Assembly: GCA_022793815.1 (NCBI GenBank)
Contig: JAAWDP010000011.1
Location: 153,457 to 217,456 of the forward strand
Reading direction: 5' to 3'
Source of the DNA: Clostridia bacterium
Lineage (GTDB): Bacteria; Bacillota; Clostridia; Christensenellales; Pumilibacteraceae
DNA: 64,000 bases
Shown here: piece by piece, positions 27,696-34,934 of the stretch
Layout: every line of letters starts with the position of its first letter
How positions within the stretch are numbered: position 1 is the first letter of the stretch
Translations under genes and position numbers: made by a program
The notes under the pieces: generated by a model
The model's database searches: none
Told to the model about the DNA's origin: nothing
The model's input: the letters and a program-made list of their open reading frames with translations, nothing else

Positions 27696-29084
27696 ATGGA
27701 AAAAGAAATGCCCTACAAGGTGTATTTGACGGAAGAGGAAATGCCCCGTTACTGGTATAACGTCAAGGCTCACATGAAAAGCAAGCACGGACCGTTTTTG
27801 AACCCCGTAAACGGCAAACCGTGTACGAAAAAAGATTTACAGGCTGTGTTTTGCGACGAATGCGTGGAGCAGGAACTCAACGAAACCGACGAACTCATAG
27901 AAATCCCGAGAGAAATACGCGATTTTTACAGAATGTTCCGCCCGTCGCCTTTGGTTCGCGCATATTTTTTGGAACGCGCTTTGGACACGCCTGCGCAGAT
28001 TTATTATAAATTCGAGGGCAACAATACGTCTGGGTCGCACAAACTCAATTCCGCCGCGGCGCAGGCTTACTATGCGAAAAAGCAAGGACTTAAATCCGTG
28101 ACGACGGAAACGGGCGCGGGGCAGTGGGGCACCGCGCTTTCCATGGCTTGTGCGTTTTACGGACTCGGTTTGGACGTGTACATGGTCAAAGTTTCGGCGG
28201 AGCAAAAACCTCACAGGCGCGAGGTAATGCGCACTTACGGTGCGAACGTCGTCGCGTCGCCGTCCGATACAACCGAAGCCGGCAGAAAGATACTCGCCGA
28301 GTTTCCGGGTACGGGCGGCAGTTTGGGCTGTGCGATAAGCGAAGCGGTGGAGAAGGCGCGTTCGACGCCTTCGTGCAGATATGTGCTCGGCTCGGTGCTC
28401 GACCACGTGCTCTTGCACCAGTCCGTGATAGGTCTGGAATGTAAAACCGCGCTTGAAAAATACGGAATCACGCCCGATGTCATAATAGGATGCTGCGGAG
28501 GCGGCTCAAACTTCGGCGGACTCATCGCGCCGTTTATGGGCGAAAGGCTGGAAGGCGGAAACAATATCGAATTTATAGGCGTGGAGCCGGCAAGCTGTCC
28601 CACGCTCACCAAGGGCAGATACGCTTACGATTTTTGCGACAGCGCGAAAATAACGCCTATGGCGCAAATGTACACTCTCGGCTGCGGATTCATGCCGTCG
28701 CCCAACCACGCCGGCGGACTTCGTTATCACGGCATGAGTCCCGTGATTTCTCGGCTTTATCACGACGGCTATATCAGAGCGGTATCCGCCGAGCAAAGCA
28801 AAGTATTCGACGCGGCTGTCATGTTTGCCAAGTGCGAGGGTATACTGCCCGCGCCCGAAAGTTCTCATGCAATCAAAGCCGCGATAGACGCAGCGCTCGA
28901 ATGTAAAGAAAACGGGCAGAGCAAAAAAATACTGTTCGGCTTGACGGGTACGGGCTACTTCGATATGAGCGCGTATAAGCAGTATAACGACAAAACCATG
29001 GCTGACTTTATTCCTACCGATGCCGACCTTGCAAAGGGTTTCGCTACGATTCCGAATTGTGAGGCAAATAAAAACAACCGATAA
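27696..29084 (+). CDS. trpB: Tryptophan synthase beta-chain-like protein (TrpB2 type)
   Basis: This 462-residue PLP enzyme is of the TrpB2 group, which is longer than the roughly 400-residue TrpB1 and carries an N-terminal extension (about 1-90). The PLP lysine lies in NTSGSHKLNSA near residue 115. TETGAGQWGTALSMA near 135 and the phosphate-binding loop CCGGGSNFGG near 270 are also clear. TrpB converts indole and serine to tryptophan. TrpB2 enzymes generally work without a TrpA partner or on free indole, and none is adjacent here. Regulation is by the Trp T-box immediately upstream, which supports a tryptophan role over another PLP-lyase activity. A GCGGAGG site precedes the ATG. Confidence 0.93.
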   Translation: MEKEMPYKVYLTEEEMPRYWYNVKAHMKSKHGPFLNPVNGKPCTKKDLQAVFCDECVEQELNETDELIEIPREIRDFYRMFRPSPLVRAYFLERALDTPAQIYYKFEGNNTSGSHKLNSAAAQAYYAKKQGLKSVTTETGAGQWGTALSMACAFYGLGLDVYMVKVSAEQKPHRREVMRTYGANVVASPSDTTEAGRKILAEFPGTGGSLGCAISEAVEKARSTPSCRYVLGSVLDHVLLHQSVIGLECKTALEKYGITPDVIIGCCGGGSNFGGLIAPFMGERLEGGNNIEFIGVEPASCPTLTKGRYAYDFCDSAKITPMAQMYTLGCGFMPSPNHAGGLRYHGMSPVISRLYHDGYIRAVSAEQSKVFDAAVMFAKCEGILPAPESSHAIKAAIDAALECKENGQSKKILFGLTGTGYFDMSAYKQYNDKTMADFIPTDADLAKGFATIPNCEANKNNR

Positions 29085-29090
29085 ATAAAA

Positions 29091-29119
29091 CAAGCCCCTT
29101 GCTATTGCAAGGGGTTTTT
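29091..29119 (+). terminator. Bidirectional terminator between trpB2 and tRNA-Glu
   Basis: CCCCTTGC (29096-29103 region) pairs with GCAAGGGG (ending 29114) across a TATT loop, followed by T residues; the opposite strand also has a T-rich tail, so it can end both converging transcripts. Confidence 0.85.
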
Positions 29120-29193
29120 GGCACCACCATGGGGAATCGAACCCCAGTTTTCGGCGTGAGAGGCCAACGTCCTAACCGCTAGACTATGGTGGC
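29119..29193 (-). tRNA. tRNA-Glu (anticodon CUC)
   Basis: On the minus strand the sequence folds as a cloverleaf: acceptor GCCACCA pairs with TGGTGGT, D-arm GTCTAGCGGTTAGGAC, anticodon stem TTGGC/GCCGA with loop CTCTCAC, T-arm TGGGGTTCGATTCCCCA, discriminator G and encoded CCA. Loop positions 34-36 are CTC, reading GAG (Glu). It stands alone, with its own promoter. Confidence 0.96.
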
Positions 29194-29220
29194 TTGTCCT
29201 GTCGCACAAGCGACTATAAT

Positions 29221-29249
29221 AATATATCATAAAATTCGGCTCATGGCAA
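29221..29249 (-). promoter_or_regulatory. Promoter of tRNA-Glu
   Basis: Minus-strand TTGCCA (29249-29244), a 17-base spacer and TATATT (29226-29221). Confidence 0.6.
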
Positions 29250-29372
29250 GAGTTTTCGTTGCGTTTTGAAAAAAAATTTTGAAGCGGACAAATTATAAAC
29301 AATCGATGTGATTTTTGTCGAAAACACAAAAAATATTATTTCCTCTAATTTTAGTTTTAAGGTGTTATTCGT

Positions 29373-29401
29373 TTGCCTTTTTTTCAAAAGTTTTATATAA
29401 T
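29373..29401 (+). promoter_or_regulatory. Promoter of the RNase J operon
   Basis: TTGCCT (29373-29378), a 17-base spacer and TATAAT (29396-29401). It predicts a 5' leader of about 220 bases. Confidence 0.6.
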
Positions 29402-29407
29402 AAACAT

Positions 29408-29627
29408 GAAAGTTGATTTGTCGGTCGCAGTACACGACCTGTTGATATTTTTTACGGCTGTTTGCGTTATCTCAAACGGCGGCAAGCGATGATTTTTTTA
29501 TGTTGTCAGGCGAAAATAAGCAAGACGCATTTTGTATGCGCGCGGCGGACAGCATGAAATCCGTATATTATTTTGAAAAACACAGCGGATAAAATCCGCA
29601 TTTTATTAAACTCAAAGGAGTAATATT
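29408..29627 (+). other. Long 5' untranslated leader of rnj
   Basis: The stretch between the tRNA-Glu promoter and rnj has no gene. The predicted leader contains hairpins: CGCAT/ATGCG (29526-29540) and GCGGAT/ATCCGC (29585-29599) with a three-base loop, the latter followed by a T-rich stretch and then the AAGGAG site. No known riboswitch class was recognised. Confidence 0.4.
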
Positions 29628-31472
29628 TTGATAACGGAAAAAAATACGGGCAGACAGCACAGAAACATGTCTGCGAGAGGCAAGACGTCCAAGCTGCGTA
29701 ATTCGGAAACGTCGGCTGTGAAACCGCGCGACGACGGCGCACGGCCTACGCAGTCGGTTTTTCGCGAGGAGCGTAAAAACGTTATGCACGGCGCGAACCA
29801 ATCGGCGAAAGAGCCTGCGCTCAAAGTCATGTTTTTGGGCGGCGTAGGCGAAATAGGAAAGAACATGACGGCGTTGGAGTTCGGCGACGATATCATCGTT
29901 ATCGATTGCGGCGCGACTTTCCCCGACGGCGACATGCCCGGCGTAGACCTTGTCATTCCCGATATATCATATCTCATTGCCAATAAAGATAAGGTGCGCG
30001 GCATTGTGCTTACTCACGGACACGAAGACCATATCGGCGCATTGGCATACGTGCTCAAAGATTTGAATGTTCCCGTGTACGGAACGAAATTGACGCTCAC
30101 CATTCTCGACGCGAAATTCAGAGAGCACAAAATGGAGAACAGCGTCAATCTCAACGAAGTAAAGCCCAAAAGCATTATTTCTCTCGGCAAAAATTTCAAA
30201 GTCGAGTTTGTCAAAGTCAGCCATTCGATAGCGGGCAGCTGCGCGCTTGCGATAACCACGCCCGTCGGCGTCGTGTTCCATACGGGTGATTTCAAAGTCG
30301 ATTACACGCCCATAGACGGCAACATGATAGACTTACAGCGTATCGCGGACCTCGGCAGCCACGGCGTGCTGTTGCTGCTTGCCGAAAGCACCAATGTCGA
30401 GCGTCCGGGAACGTCGATGAGCGAAGCCTCGGTCGGCAACTCGCTCAACGGCATATTCGCGGACAATGTGGACAGACGTATTTTCATCGCCACGTTTGCG
30501 TCCAATATCCACAGATTGCAACAGATAATAGACCTTGCGGTCAAGTACAACAGAAAGGTCGCGTTCAGCGGCAGAAGCATGATAAACATTGCCGACTGCG
30601 CAATGAAAATAGGCGAGCTGAAATACCCGAAAGACATCGTAGTCGATTTGGAAAAGATACACACGATAGAGGACAAGAACCTCGTTATTCTGGCTACGGG
30701 CAGCCAGGGCGAGCCAATGAGCGCGCTCACGCGTATTGCCAGCGACGAATTCAACAAAATCAAGATAGGCTTCAACGACACCGTGATTATTTCCGCGTCG
30801 CCGATTCCCGGCAACGAACGTATGGTGTATAACGTAATCAATAATCTGTACCGCCACGGCGCGCGCGTCATATACGAAAGTTTGGCTCAGGTGCATGTCA
30901 GCGGTCACGCCTATCAAGACGAACTCAAACTCATACATTCTCTCATAAAACCCAAATTCTTCATTCCCGTCCACGGCGAACACCGCCACCAGAAAAAGCA
31001 TGCGGAACTCGCAATGCGCATGGGTATGCCTTCGTCCAATATCATTATAACGGACATAGGCAACTGTGTAGAAGTCACCAAACGCACCATGCGGCTCGCT
31101 GATAATGTGTCGGCGGGATATGTGCTTGTCGACGGTTTGGGCGTAGGGGACGTCGGCAGCGTCGTTTTAAGGGACAGAAAACACCTTTCGGAAGACGGAC
31201 TTTTCGCCGTGGTAGTCGGCATAAACTCTTTGTCGGGAGAGATAACCGCGGTGGATATCACTTCGCGCGGATTTATTTACGTCAAGGACGACGACGAGAT
31301 TTTCGAGGAAGCGAAAGAAGTAGTGCGGCATGCGCTTGCGGGGATAGACGTCAAGGCGTCGGACGGCGACTTCAATGCGGTCAAAAACGTAATACGCAAA
31401 GAGCTCAAAGGCTACCTATTCAAAAAGACGCGCCGCAATCCGATGATACTTTCTATGATTTTGGAAAACTGA
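29628..31472 (+). CDS. rnj: Ribonuclease J
   Basis: This 614-residue metallo-beta-lactamase/beta-CASP enzyme does 5'-3' exonucleolytic and endonucleolytic RNA decay and processing. The zinc motif HGHEDHIGAL lies near residue 127. Other RNase J motifs are FHTGDFKVD near 220, LLLAESTNVERPG near 245, and the beta-CASP PVHGEHRHQ near 450, plus a C-terminal domain. An unusual basic, low-complexity N-terminal extension (about 65 residues) precedes the catalytic domain at LKVMFLGGVGEIGKN. The start is TTG at 29628 after CTCAAAGGAG; internal Met codons in the extension lack a comparable site. It heads an operon with trmR and a U32 gene, the methyltransferase ATG following the stop by one base. Confidence 0.94.
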   Translation: MITEKNTGRQHRNMSARGKTSKLRNSETSAVKPRDDGARPTQSVFREERKNVMHGANQSAKEPALKVMFLGGVGEIGKNMTALEFGDDIIVIDCGATFPDGDMPGVDLVIPDISYLIANKDKVRGIVLTHGHEDHIGALAYVLKDLNVPVYGTKLTLTILDAKFREHKMENSVNLNEVKPKSIISLGKNFKVEFVKVSHSIAGSCALAITTPVGVVFHTGDFKVDYTPIDGNMIDLQRIADLGSHGVLLLLAESTNVERPGTSMSEASVGNSLNGIFADNVDRRIFIATFASNIHRLQQIIDLAVKYNRKVAFSGRSMINIADCAMKIGELKYPKDIVVDLEKIHTIEDKNLVILATGSQGEPMSALTRIASDEFNKIKIGFNDTVIISASPIPGNERMVYNVINNLYRHGARVIYESLAQVHVSGHAYQDELKLIHSLIKPKFFIPVHGEHRHQKKHAELAMRMGMPSSNIIITDIGNCVEVTKRTMRLADNVSAGYVLVDGLGVGDVGSVVLRDRKHLSEDGLFAVVVGINSLSGEITAVDITSRGFIYVKDDDEIFEEAKEVVRHALAGIDVKASDGDFNAVKNVIRKELKGYLFKKTRRNPMILSMILEN

Positions 31473-31473
31473 C

Positions 31474-32115
31474 ATGCCGTTCAAAACCCCTTCGAAAACG
31501 TCGGAGTTTATACGCTCGCTAATCGGCGAGGAGAGCGACCCCGACATTGCCGCCGTCTTGCACTATGCGGAAGAACATACAATTCCGGTACTGCTTCCCG
31601 AAGCGGCGGCATTTCTGAAACAGGCGGTGATTCTGTCCGCGCCGAAAAAGATACTCGAAATAGGCACGGCAATCGGATACAGCGGAATGATTATGCTCAA
31701 AAACAGCAGTGCCGACTTGTACACCGTGGAAATGGACGAGGACAGCATAGCGGCGGCAAAGCGCTTTTTCGCGCAAGCGGGACTCGGCGCTCGGGTAACG
31801 GTATTTGCCGGGGATGCCGCGGAAATAGTGCCGCTGCTCGAAGGCAGTTTCGACTTCGTTTTTTTGGACGGACCGAAAACGCGCTATCCCGTGTTTTATC
31901 CGTATTTGAAACGCTTGCTTAGAAGCGGCGGAGTGCTGCTTGCCGACAACGTCTTGTTTAACGGCATGGTGGACGGGAGCGGTGTTTACGACCGCAAAAA
32001 AGCAACGATAGTTTCGGGGCTGGACAGCTATATTCGCACGGCGATGAGCGACGTCGATATGATATCGTGTATACTGCCCGTCGGAGACGGACTTTGCATG
32101 AGCATAAAAAAATAG
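31474..32115 (+). CDS. trmR: SAM-dependent O-methyltransferase (TrmR-like)
   Basis: The 213-residue class I methyltransferase has the SAM-binding motif ILEIGTAIGYSGMIML near 65, an acidic YTVEMDED and the metal/substrate segment FVFLDGPK near 128 followed by LLADNVLF, as in the caffeoyl-CoA/catechol-type family. The closest functional fit is TrmR (YrrM), which methylates 5-hydroxyuridine at tRNA position 34 to 5-methoxyuridine. The next gene is a U32 protein of the TrhP type, which makes the hydroxyuridine; this gene order parallels B. subtilis yrrM-yrrN-yrrO. It is translationally coupled to rnj. Without the context it could only be called an O-methyltransferase. Confidence 0.8.
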   Translation: MPFKTPSKTSEFIRSLIGEESDPDIAAVLHYAEEHTIPVLLPEAAAFLKQAVILSAPKKILEIGTAIGYSGMIMLKNSSADLYTVEMDEDSIAAAKRFFAQAGLGARVTVFAGDAAEIVPLLEGSFDFVFLDGPKTRYPVFYPYLKRLLRSGGVLLADNVLFNGMVDGSGVYDRKKATIVSGLDSYIRTAMSDVDMISCILPVGDGLCMSIKK

Positions 32116-32139
32116 GATTTTGTTCAACGGAGATTTTCA

Positions 32140-33342
32140 ATGGAACTTTTATCGCCTGCGGGCAATATGGAAAAACTCGAAACGGCGCTGCACTTCGGTG
32201 CGGACGCCGTCTATTTGTCGGGCAAAAAATTCGGACTCCGTGCCGCCGCGGATAATTTCGACGGCGAGGAGTTGGCTGCCGCGGTAAAATACGCTCACGC
32301 GCTGGGCAGGAAAGTCTACGTGACCATGAATATTTTCGCGCATGAAACCGATTTCGACGGCATGGAAGAATATATACGGTATATAGCAGGCATAGGCGCG
32401 GACGCCGTCATAGTAAGCGATTTGGGCATACTTTCGCTTGTCCGAAAATGCGCGCCCGATTTGGCTGTCCACGTCAGCACGCAGGCAAACGTGACCAACA
32501 GCCGTACCGCGCGTTTCTATGCCGACTTGGGCGTGAAAAGAATAGTGCTTGCACGTGAGCTGTCGCTCGACGCTATAAAAAAAATCCGCGACGCGCTTTC
32601 GGACGAAGTGGAATTGGAAGCATTCGTGCACGGCGCAATGTGCATATCTTATTCGGGCAGATGTCTGATGTCCGATTACATGACGGGCAGGCATGCGAAC
32701 CGCGGCGAGTGCGCCCAAAGCTGCCGTTGGGAGTACGCCGTAGCGGAAAAAACGCGCGGAGAATATATGCCCGTCGAAGAGGACGGGCGCGGCACGTACA
32801 TATTCAACAGTAAAGATTTGAACATGATAGAGCATATTCCCTCGCTTGCGGCGGCAGGCATATACAGCCTTAAAATAGAGGGGAGAGTCAAGTCCGCGTA
32901 TTACGTCGGGTCGGTAACGAACGCATACCGCCGCGCGATAGACCTTTTCGAAAGCGGAAAAGAATATGTTCTCGGCAGCGCCGTTACCGACTGTCTGATT
33001 AAGACTTCGCATAGGCGGTTTACGACGGGTTTCTATTTCGGCGATACGGACAGACAATGCTACGAAACCGCAAAACCGAAGTGCGATTACGACTTCTGTG
33101 CCGTGGTAACGCAAACCCATGCGGACGGAGTATCCGTCGAAATGCGCGGACGTTTCAAAAAAGGCGATACGCTCGAAATACTGTCCTCGGGCGGGAGCGA
33201 CGGCAAAACGCTTACGGTACGGTTCATGTGCGATAAGGACGGCATGGAAGTCGCAGATGCAAAAACAGTGCAGCAGGTGCTTTTTCTGAAAACCGCTCTG
33301 CCGCTTTCGAAAGGAGACATGCTGCGCAAAAAACATGCCTGA
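32140..33342 (+). CDS. U32 family protein, tRNA uridine-34 hydroxylation (TrhP-like)
   Basis: The 400-residue protein begins with the U32 signature MELLSPAGNMEKLETALHFG and has a TIM-barrel-like N-terminal half. The four-Cys cluster near residues 165-195 (MCISYSGRCLMSDY and GECAQSCRW) is the likely iron-sulfur site. Family members once called peptidases are now known as TrhP, needed with prephenate to form 5-hydroxyuridine at tRNA position 34; other members act in ubiquinone synthesis. Its position after trmR supports the tRNA role. B. subtilis has two adjacent U32 genes (trhP1/trhP2), while only one is present here. An AACGGAG site precedes the ATG. Confidence 0.82.
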   Translation: MELLSPAGNMEKLETALHFGADAVYLSGKKFGLRAAADNFDGEELAAAVKYAHALGRKVYVTMNIFAHETDFDGMEEYIRYIAGIGADAVIVSDLGILSLVRKCAPDLAVHVSTQANVTNSRTARFYADLGVKRIVLARELSLDAIKKIRDALSDEVELEAFVHGAMCISYSGRCLMSDYMTGRHANRGECAQSCRWEYAVAEKTRGEYMPVEEDGRGTYIFNSKDLNMIEHIPSLAAAGIYSLKIEGRVKSAYYVGSVTNAYRRAIDLFESGKEYVLGSAVTDCLIKTSHRRFTTGFYFGDTDRQCYETAKPKCDYDFCAVVTQTHADGVSVEMRGRFKKGDTLEILSSGGSDGKTLTVRFMCDKDGMEVADAKTVQQVLFLKTALPLSKGDMLRKKHA

Positions 33343-33392
33343 CGCATGTAAACATTAAAAGCGTGGGACAGGCAAAATTCGACAACTTTCTA

Positions 33393-33401
33393 CATATAGT
33401 A
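33393..33401 (+). promoter_or_regulatory. Possible sporulation-type -10 element of sigK
   Basis: CATATAGTA fits the CATANNNTA -10 consensus of sigma-K and partly that of sigma-E, 26 bases before the sigK start. I did not find a convincing -35 match, so this is weak. Confidence 0.25.
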
Positions 33402-33426
33402 ATAGTACCCCTAAAAGGAGCGCTGT

Positions 33427-34113
33427 ATGATTGTAGAAAGTTTTTTGTATTTTCTGAGTAAAATTTTTTGCTTTACATCCTATGTAAACAATAAAGGCTC
33501 GTTTCCGAAACCTCTGCCGCCCGACGAAGAAAAGAAATATCTCGAAGCGGCAAAGAACGGAGATAAGGCGGCTCGCGAAATTCTCATACGTCACAATCTT
33601 CGCCTTGTCGCCCATATAGTAAAGAAATACTCGAATGCAGGCGAGGCGGACGACCTCATAAGCGTGGGCAGTATCGGTCTTATAAAAGGCATAGAAACAT
33701 TCGAATACGGCAAAGGTTCGCAGCTCGCCACCTATGCCGCCAAGTGTATAGAAAACGAAATCCTCATGTACATACGCGCCAATAAAAAACACAGACAAAA
33801 CGTCAGCCTCGGCGAGTCCGTGGGAACGGATAAGGAAGGAAACGAAATCACGCTGATGGATATTCTGCCCATGTGCGAAGAAAGCGTTTTTTCCAAAGTC
33901 GAAACGAATATTTTGATGGAGCGCATAGTGAAAATAATAGAAACGCAGCTGCCCGAGCGCGAAAGGGAAATAATAAAGCTGCGCTACGGAATAGGCAGTG
34001 TGTCGCATACCCAAATAGAGGTTGCCGAAAAACTCGGAATATCCCGCTCCTACGTGTCGCGCATAGAGAAAAAAGCCCTCGGCAAAATAGGCAAAGCAGT
34101 AGGCAGTATATAA
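33427..34113 (+). CDS. sigK: RNA polymerase sporulation sigma factor, pro-sigma-K
   Basis: The 228-residue protein is a sigma-70 family member closest to SigK. It carries HNLRLVAHIVKKY and DDLISVGSIGLIKGIETF (region 2), LATYAAKCIENEILMYIRA (region 2.4), and a C-terminal region 4 helix-turn-helix with LGISRSYVSRIEKKAL. The hydrophobic N-terminus MIVESFLYFLSKIFCF followed by TSYVNNK is the pro-sequence that holds sigma-K at the membrane until cleavage by the SpoIVFB protease. The gene is whole, not interrupted by a skin-like element. It directs late mother-cell gene expression and so marks an endospore former. A CTAAAAGGAG site precedes the ATG. Confidence 0.93.
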   Translation: MIVESFLYFLSKIFCFTSYVNNKGSFPKPLPPDEEKKYLEAAKNGDKAAREILIRHNLRLVAHIVKKYSNAGEADDLISVGSIGLIKGIETFEYGKGSQLATYAAKCIENEILMYIRANKKHRQNVSLGESVGTDKEGNEITLMDILPMCEESVFSKVETNILMERIVKIIETQLPEREREIIKLRYGIGSVSHTQIEVAEKLGISRSYVSRIEKKALGKIGKAVGSI

Positions 34114-34120
34114 AACGCAA

Positions 34121-34161
34121 TAAAAAACCGCGGACGTGCGCCGCGGTTTTTGCATAAGCGA
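34121..34161 (+). terminator. Terminator after sigK, first copy of a 41-bp direct repeat
   Basis: CCGCGG(ACGTGCG)CCGCGG with A and T flanks forms a strong hairpin. All 41 bases are identical to 34932-34972. The last ten bases, GCATAAGCGA, are the 3' end of rnpB in the other copy but have no such role here. Confidence 0.85.
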
Positions 34162-34167
34162 TGGATA

Positions 34168-34206
34168 GTAAAAAGGACTGTTACGAATCTATCGTACAGT
34201 CCTGTA
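34168..34206 (-). terminator. Terminator of the TM2 gene
   Basis: AGGACTGT and ACAGTCCT form an 8-bp stem with a loop of about 15 bases; on the minus strand it is followed by CTTTTTAC. Confidence 0.65.
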
Positions 34207-34219
34207 ATTTTCAATAAGA

Positions 34220-34615
34220 CTATATCACTTCATAAGGGTCGGGTTTGGTTAATATAACTATAATATCGACAAGCCAACCTATAAAGAACAGACCGCATGT
34301 CAAAAAGTAAACGACTCCCAGACCTGTTTTTCCTTCATAGAACTTATGTCCTCCAAGCCAACCGAGAAAAAGACACAGAATAAATGAAGTCCATTTACTT
34401 ACGAATTTTCTGGCGTGTGCCGCAGGGGTTTGACTTGCGGCGGCGGATGATGAAGACGAGCTTGACGAAGAAGAGCTTGCAGACGACATATTGTTTATTA
34501 CTATGCCGTTTTTATCATTGGCTATTTTTTCTACTTGTCTGCCGCATTTTGTGCAAATAACGGCGTCGAAAGGAATTACTGCGCCGCAGAATTTGCAAAA
34601 CTTTGTTTCGTTCAT
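34220..34615 (-). CDS. Zinc-ribbon TM2-domain membrane protein
   Basis: The 131-residue protein starts with a double-CxxC zinc ribbon (C7, C10, C21, C24), followed by a linker with a run of Ser residues (about 45-58). The C-terminal TM2 domain (about 73-127) has two membrane helices: ILCLFLGWLGGHKFYEGK and YFLTCGLFFIGWLVDIIVIL. TM2 proteins are widespread and of largely unknown function. The start follows a GAGGAG site. The divergent XRE regulator shares its promoter region. The pair sits between two copies of a 41-bp repeat and looks AT-richer upstream than the surroundings, which suggests a recent arrival. Confidence 0.85.
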   Translation of the reverse strand: MNETKFCKFCGAVIPFDAVICTKCGRQVEKIANDKNGIVINNMSSASSSSSSSSSSSAAASQTPAAHARKFVSKWTSFILCLFLGWLGGHKFYEGKTGLGVVYFLTCGLFFIGWLVDIIVILTKPDPYEVI

Positions 34616-34648
34616 ATAATTTTCTCCTCATTTAAGTTTGATGAGTAT

Positions 34649-34677
34649 ATTATATGCTAATTATAGTTAGAAGTCAA
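34649..34677 (-). promoter_or_regulatory. Promoter of the TM2 gene
   Basis: Minus-strand TTGACT (34677-34672) and TATAAT (34654-34649) with a 17-base spacer: nearly perfect consensus. The operator-like CTAA..TTAG element fills the spacer. Confidence 0.75.
34656..34669 (+). promoter_or_regulatory. Operator-like element 1 (XRE/TM2 intergenic)
   Basis: GCTAATTATAGTTA, followed by G, contains the inverted repeat CTAA-N6-TTAG. It lies within the spacer of the TM2 promoter. A 13-of-14 match recurs 31 bases (three helical turns) away at 34687-34700. Confidence 0.45.
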
Positions 34678-34686
34678 GTAAATTAC

Positions 34687-34700
34687 GCTAATTATTGTTA
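34687..34700 (+). promoter_or_regulatory. Operator-like element 2 (XRE/TM2 intergenic)
   Basis: GCTAATTATTGTTA differs from element 1 at one base and lies 13 bases before the XRE start codon, where a bound repressor could block XRE transcription. Confidence 0.4.
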
Positions 34701-34712
34701 ATATATATTTAT

Positions 34713-34934
34713 ATGAGAGTATTCGATAAAAAAGTTTTCGGTGAGAGATTAAAGGCATTGCGAAACGAAAAAAACATCGGTCAAAATAAGCTGGCGGAAC
34801 ATTTGGGACTCAGCAATGCGTCGATAAGCTATTGGGAAACGGGGAAGCAGGAGCCTTGTGCCGAAGCCATATTCAAACTCGCAGTTTATTTTGATGTTAC
34901 TGCCGATTATCTTTTGGGATTGAGCGAATATTAA
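34713..34934 (+). CDS. XRE-family transcriptional regulator
   Basis: This 73-residue protein is a single helix-turn-helix domain of the XRE/Cro type: FGERLKALRNEKNIGQNKLA, then LGLSNASISYWETGKQEP as recognition region, and KLAVYFDVTADYLLGLSEY as the closing helices. I chose ATG at 34713 because the family domain starts at MRVFDKKVFGERL; the upstream TTG at 34695 would add six unsupported residues. No ribosome binding site is visible, so translation may be leaderless or weak. Two near-identical operator-like elements lie between it and the divergent TM2 gene. It probably represses both, like a small autoregulated switch. Confidence 0.85.
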   Translation: MRVFDKKVFGERLKALRNEKNIGQNKLAEHLGLSNASISYWETGKQEPCAEAIFKLAVYFDVTADYLLGLSEY

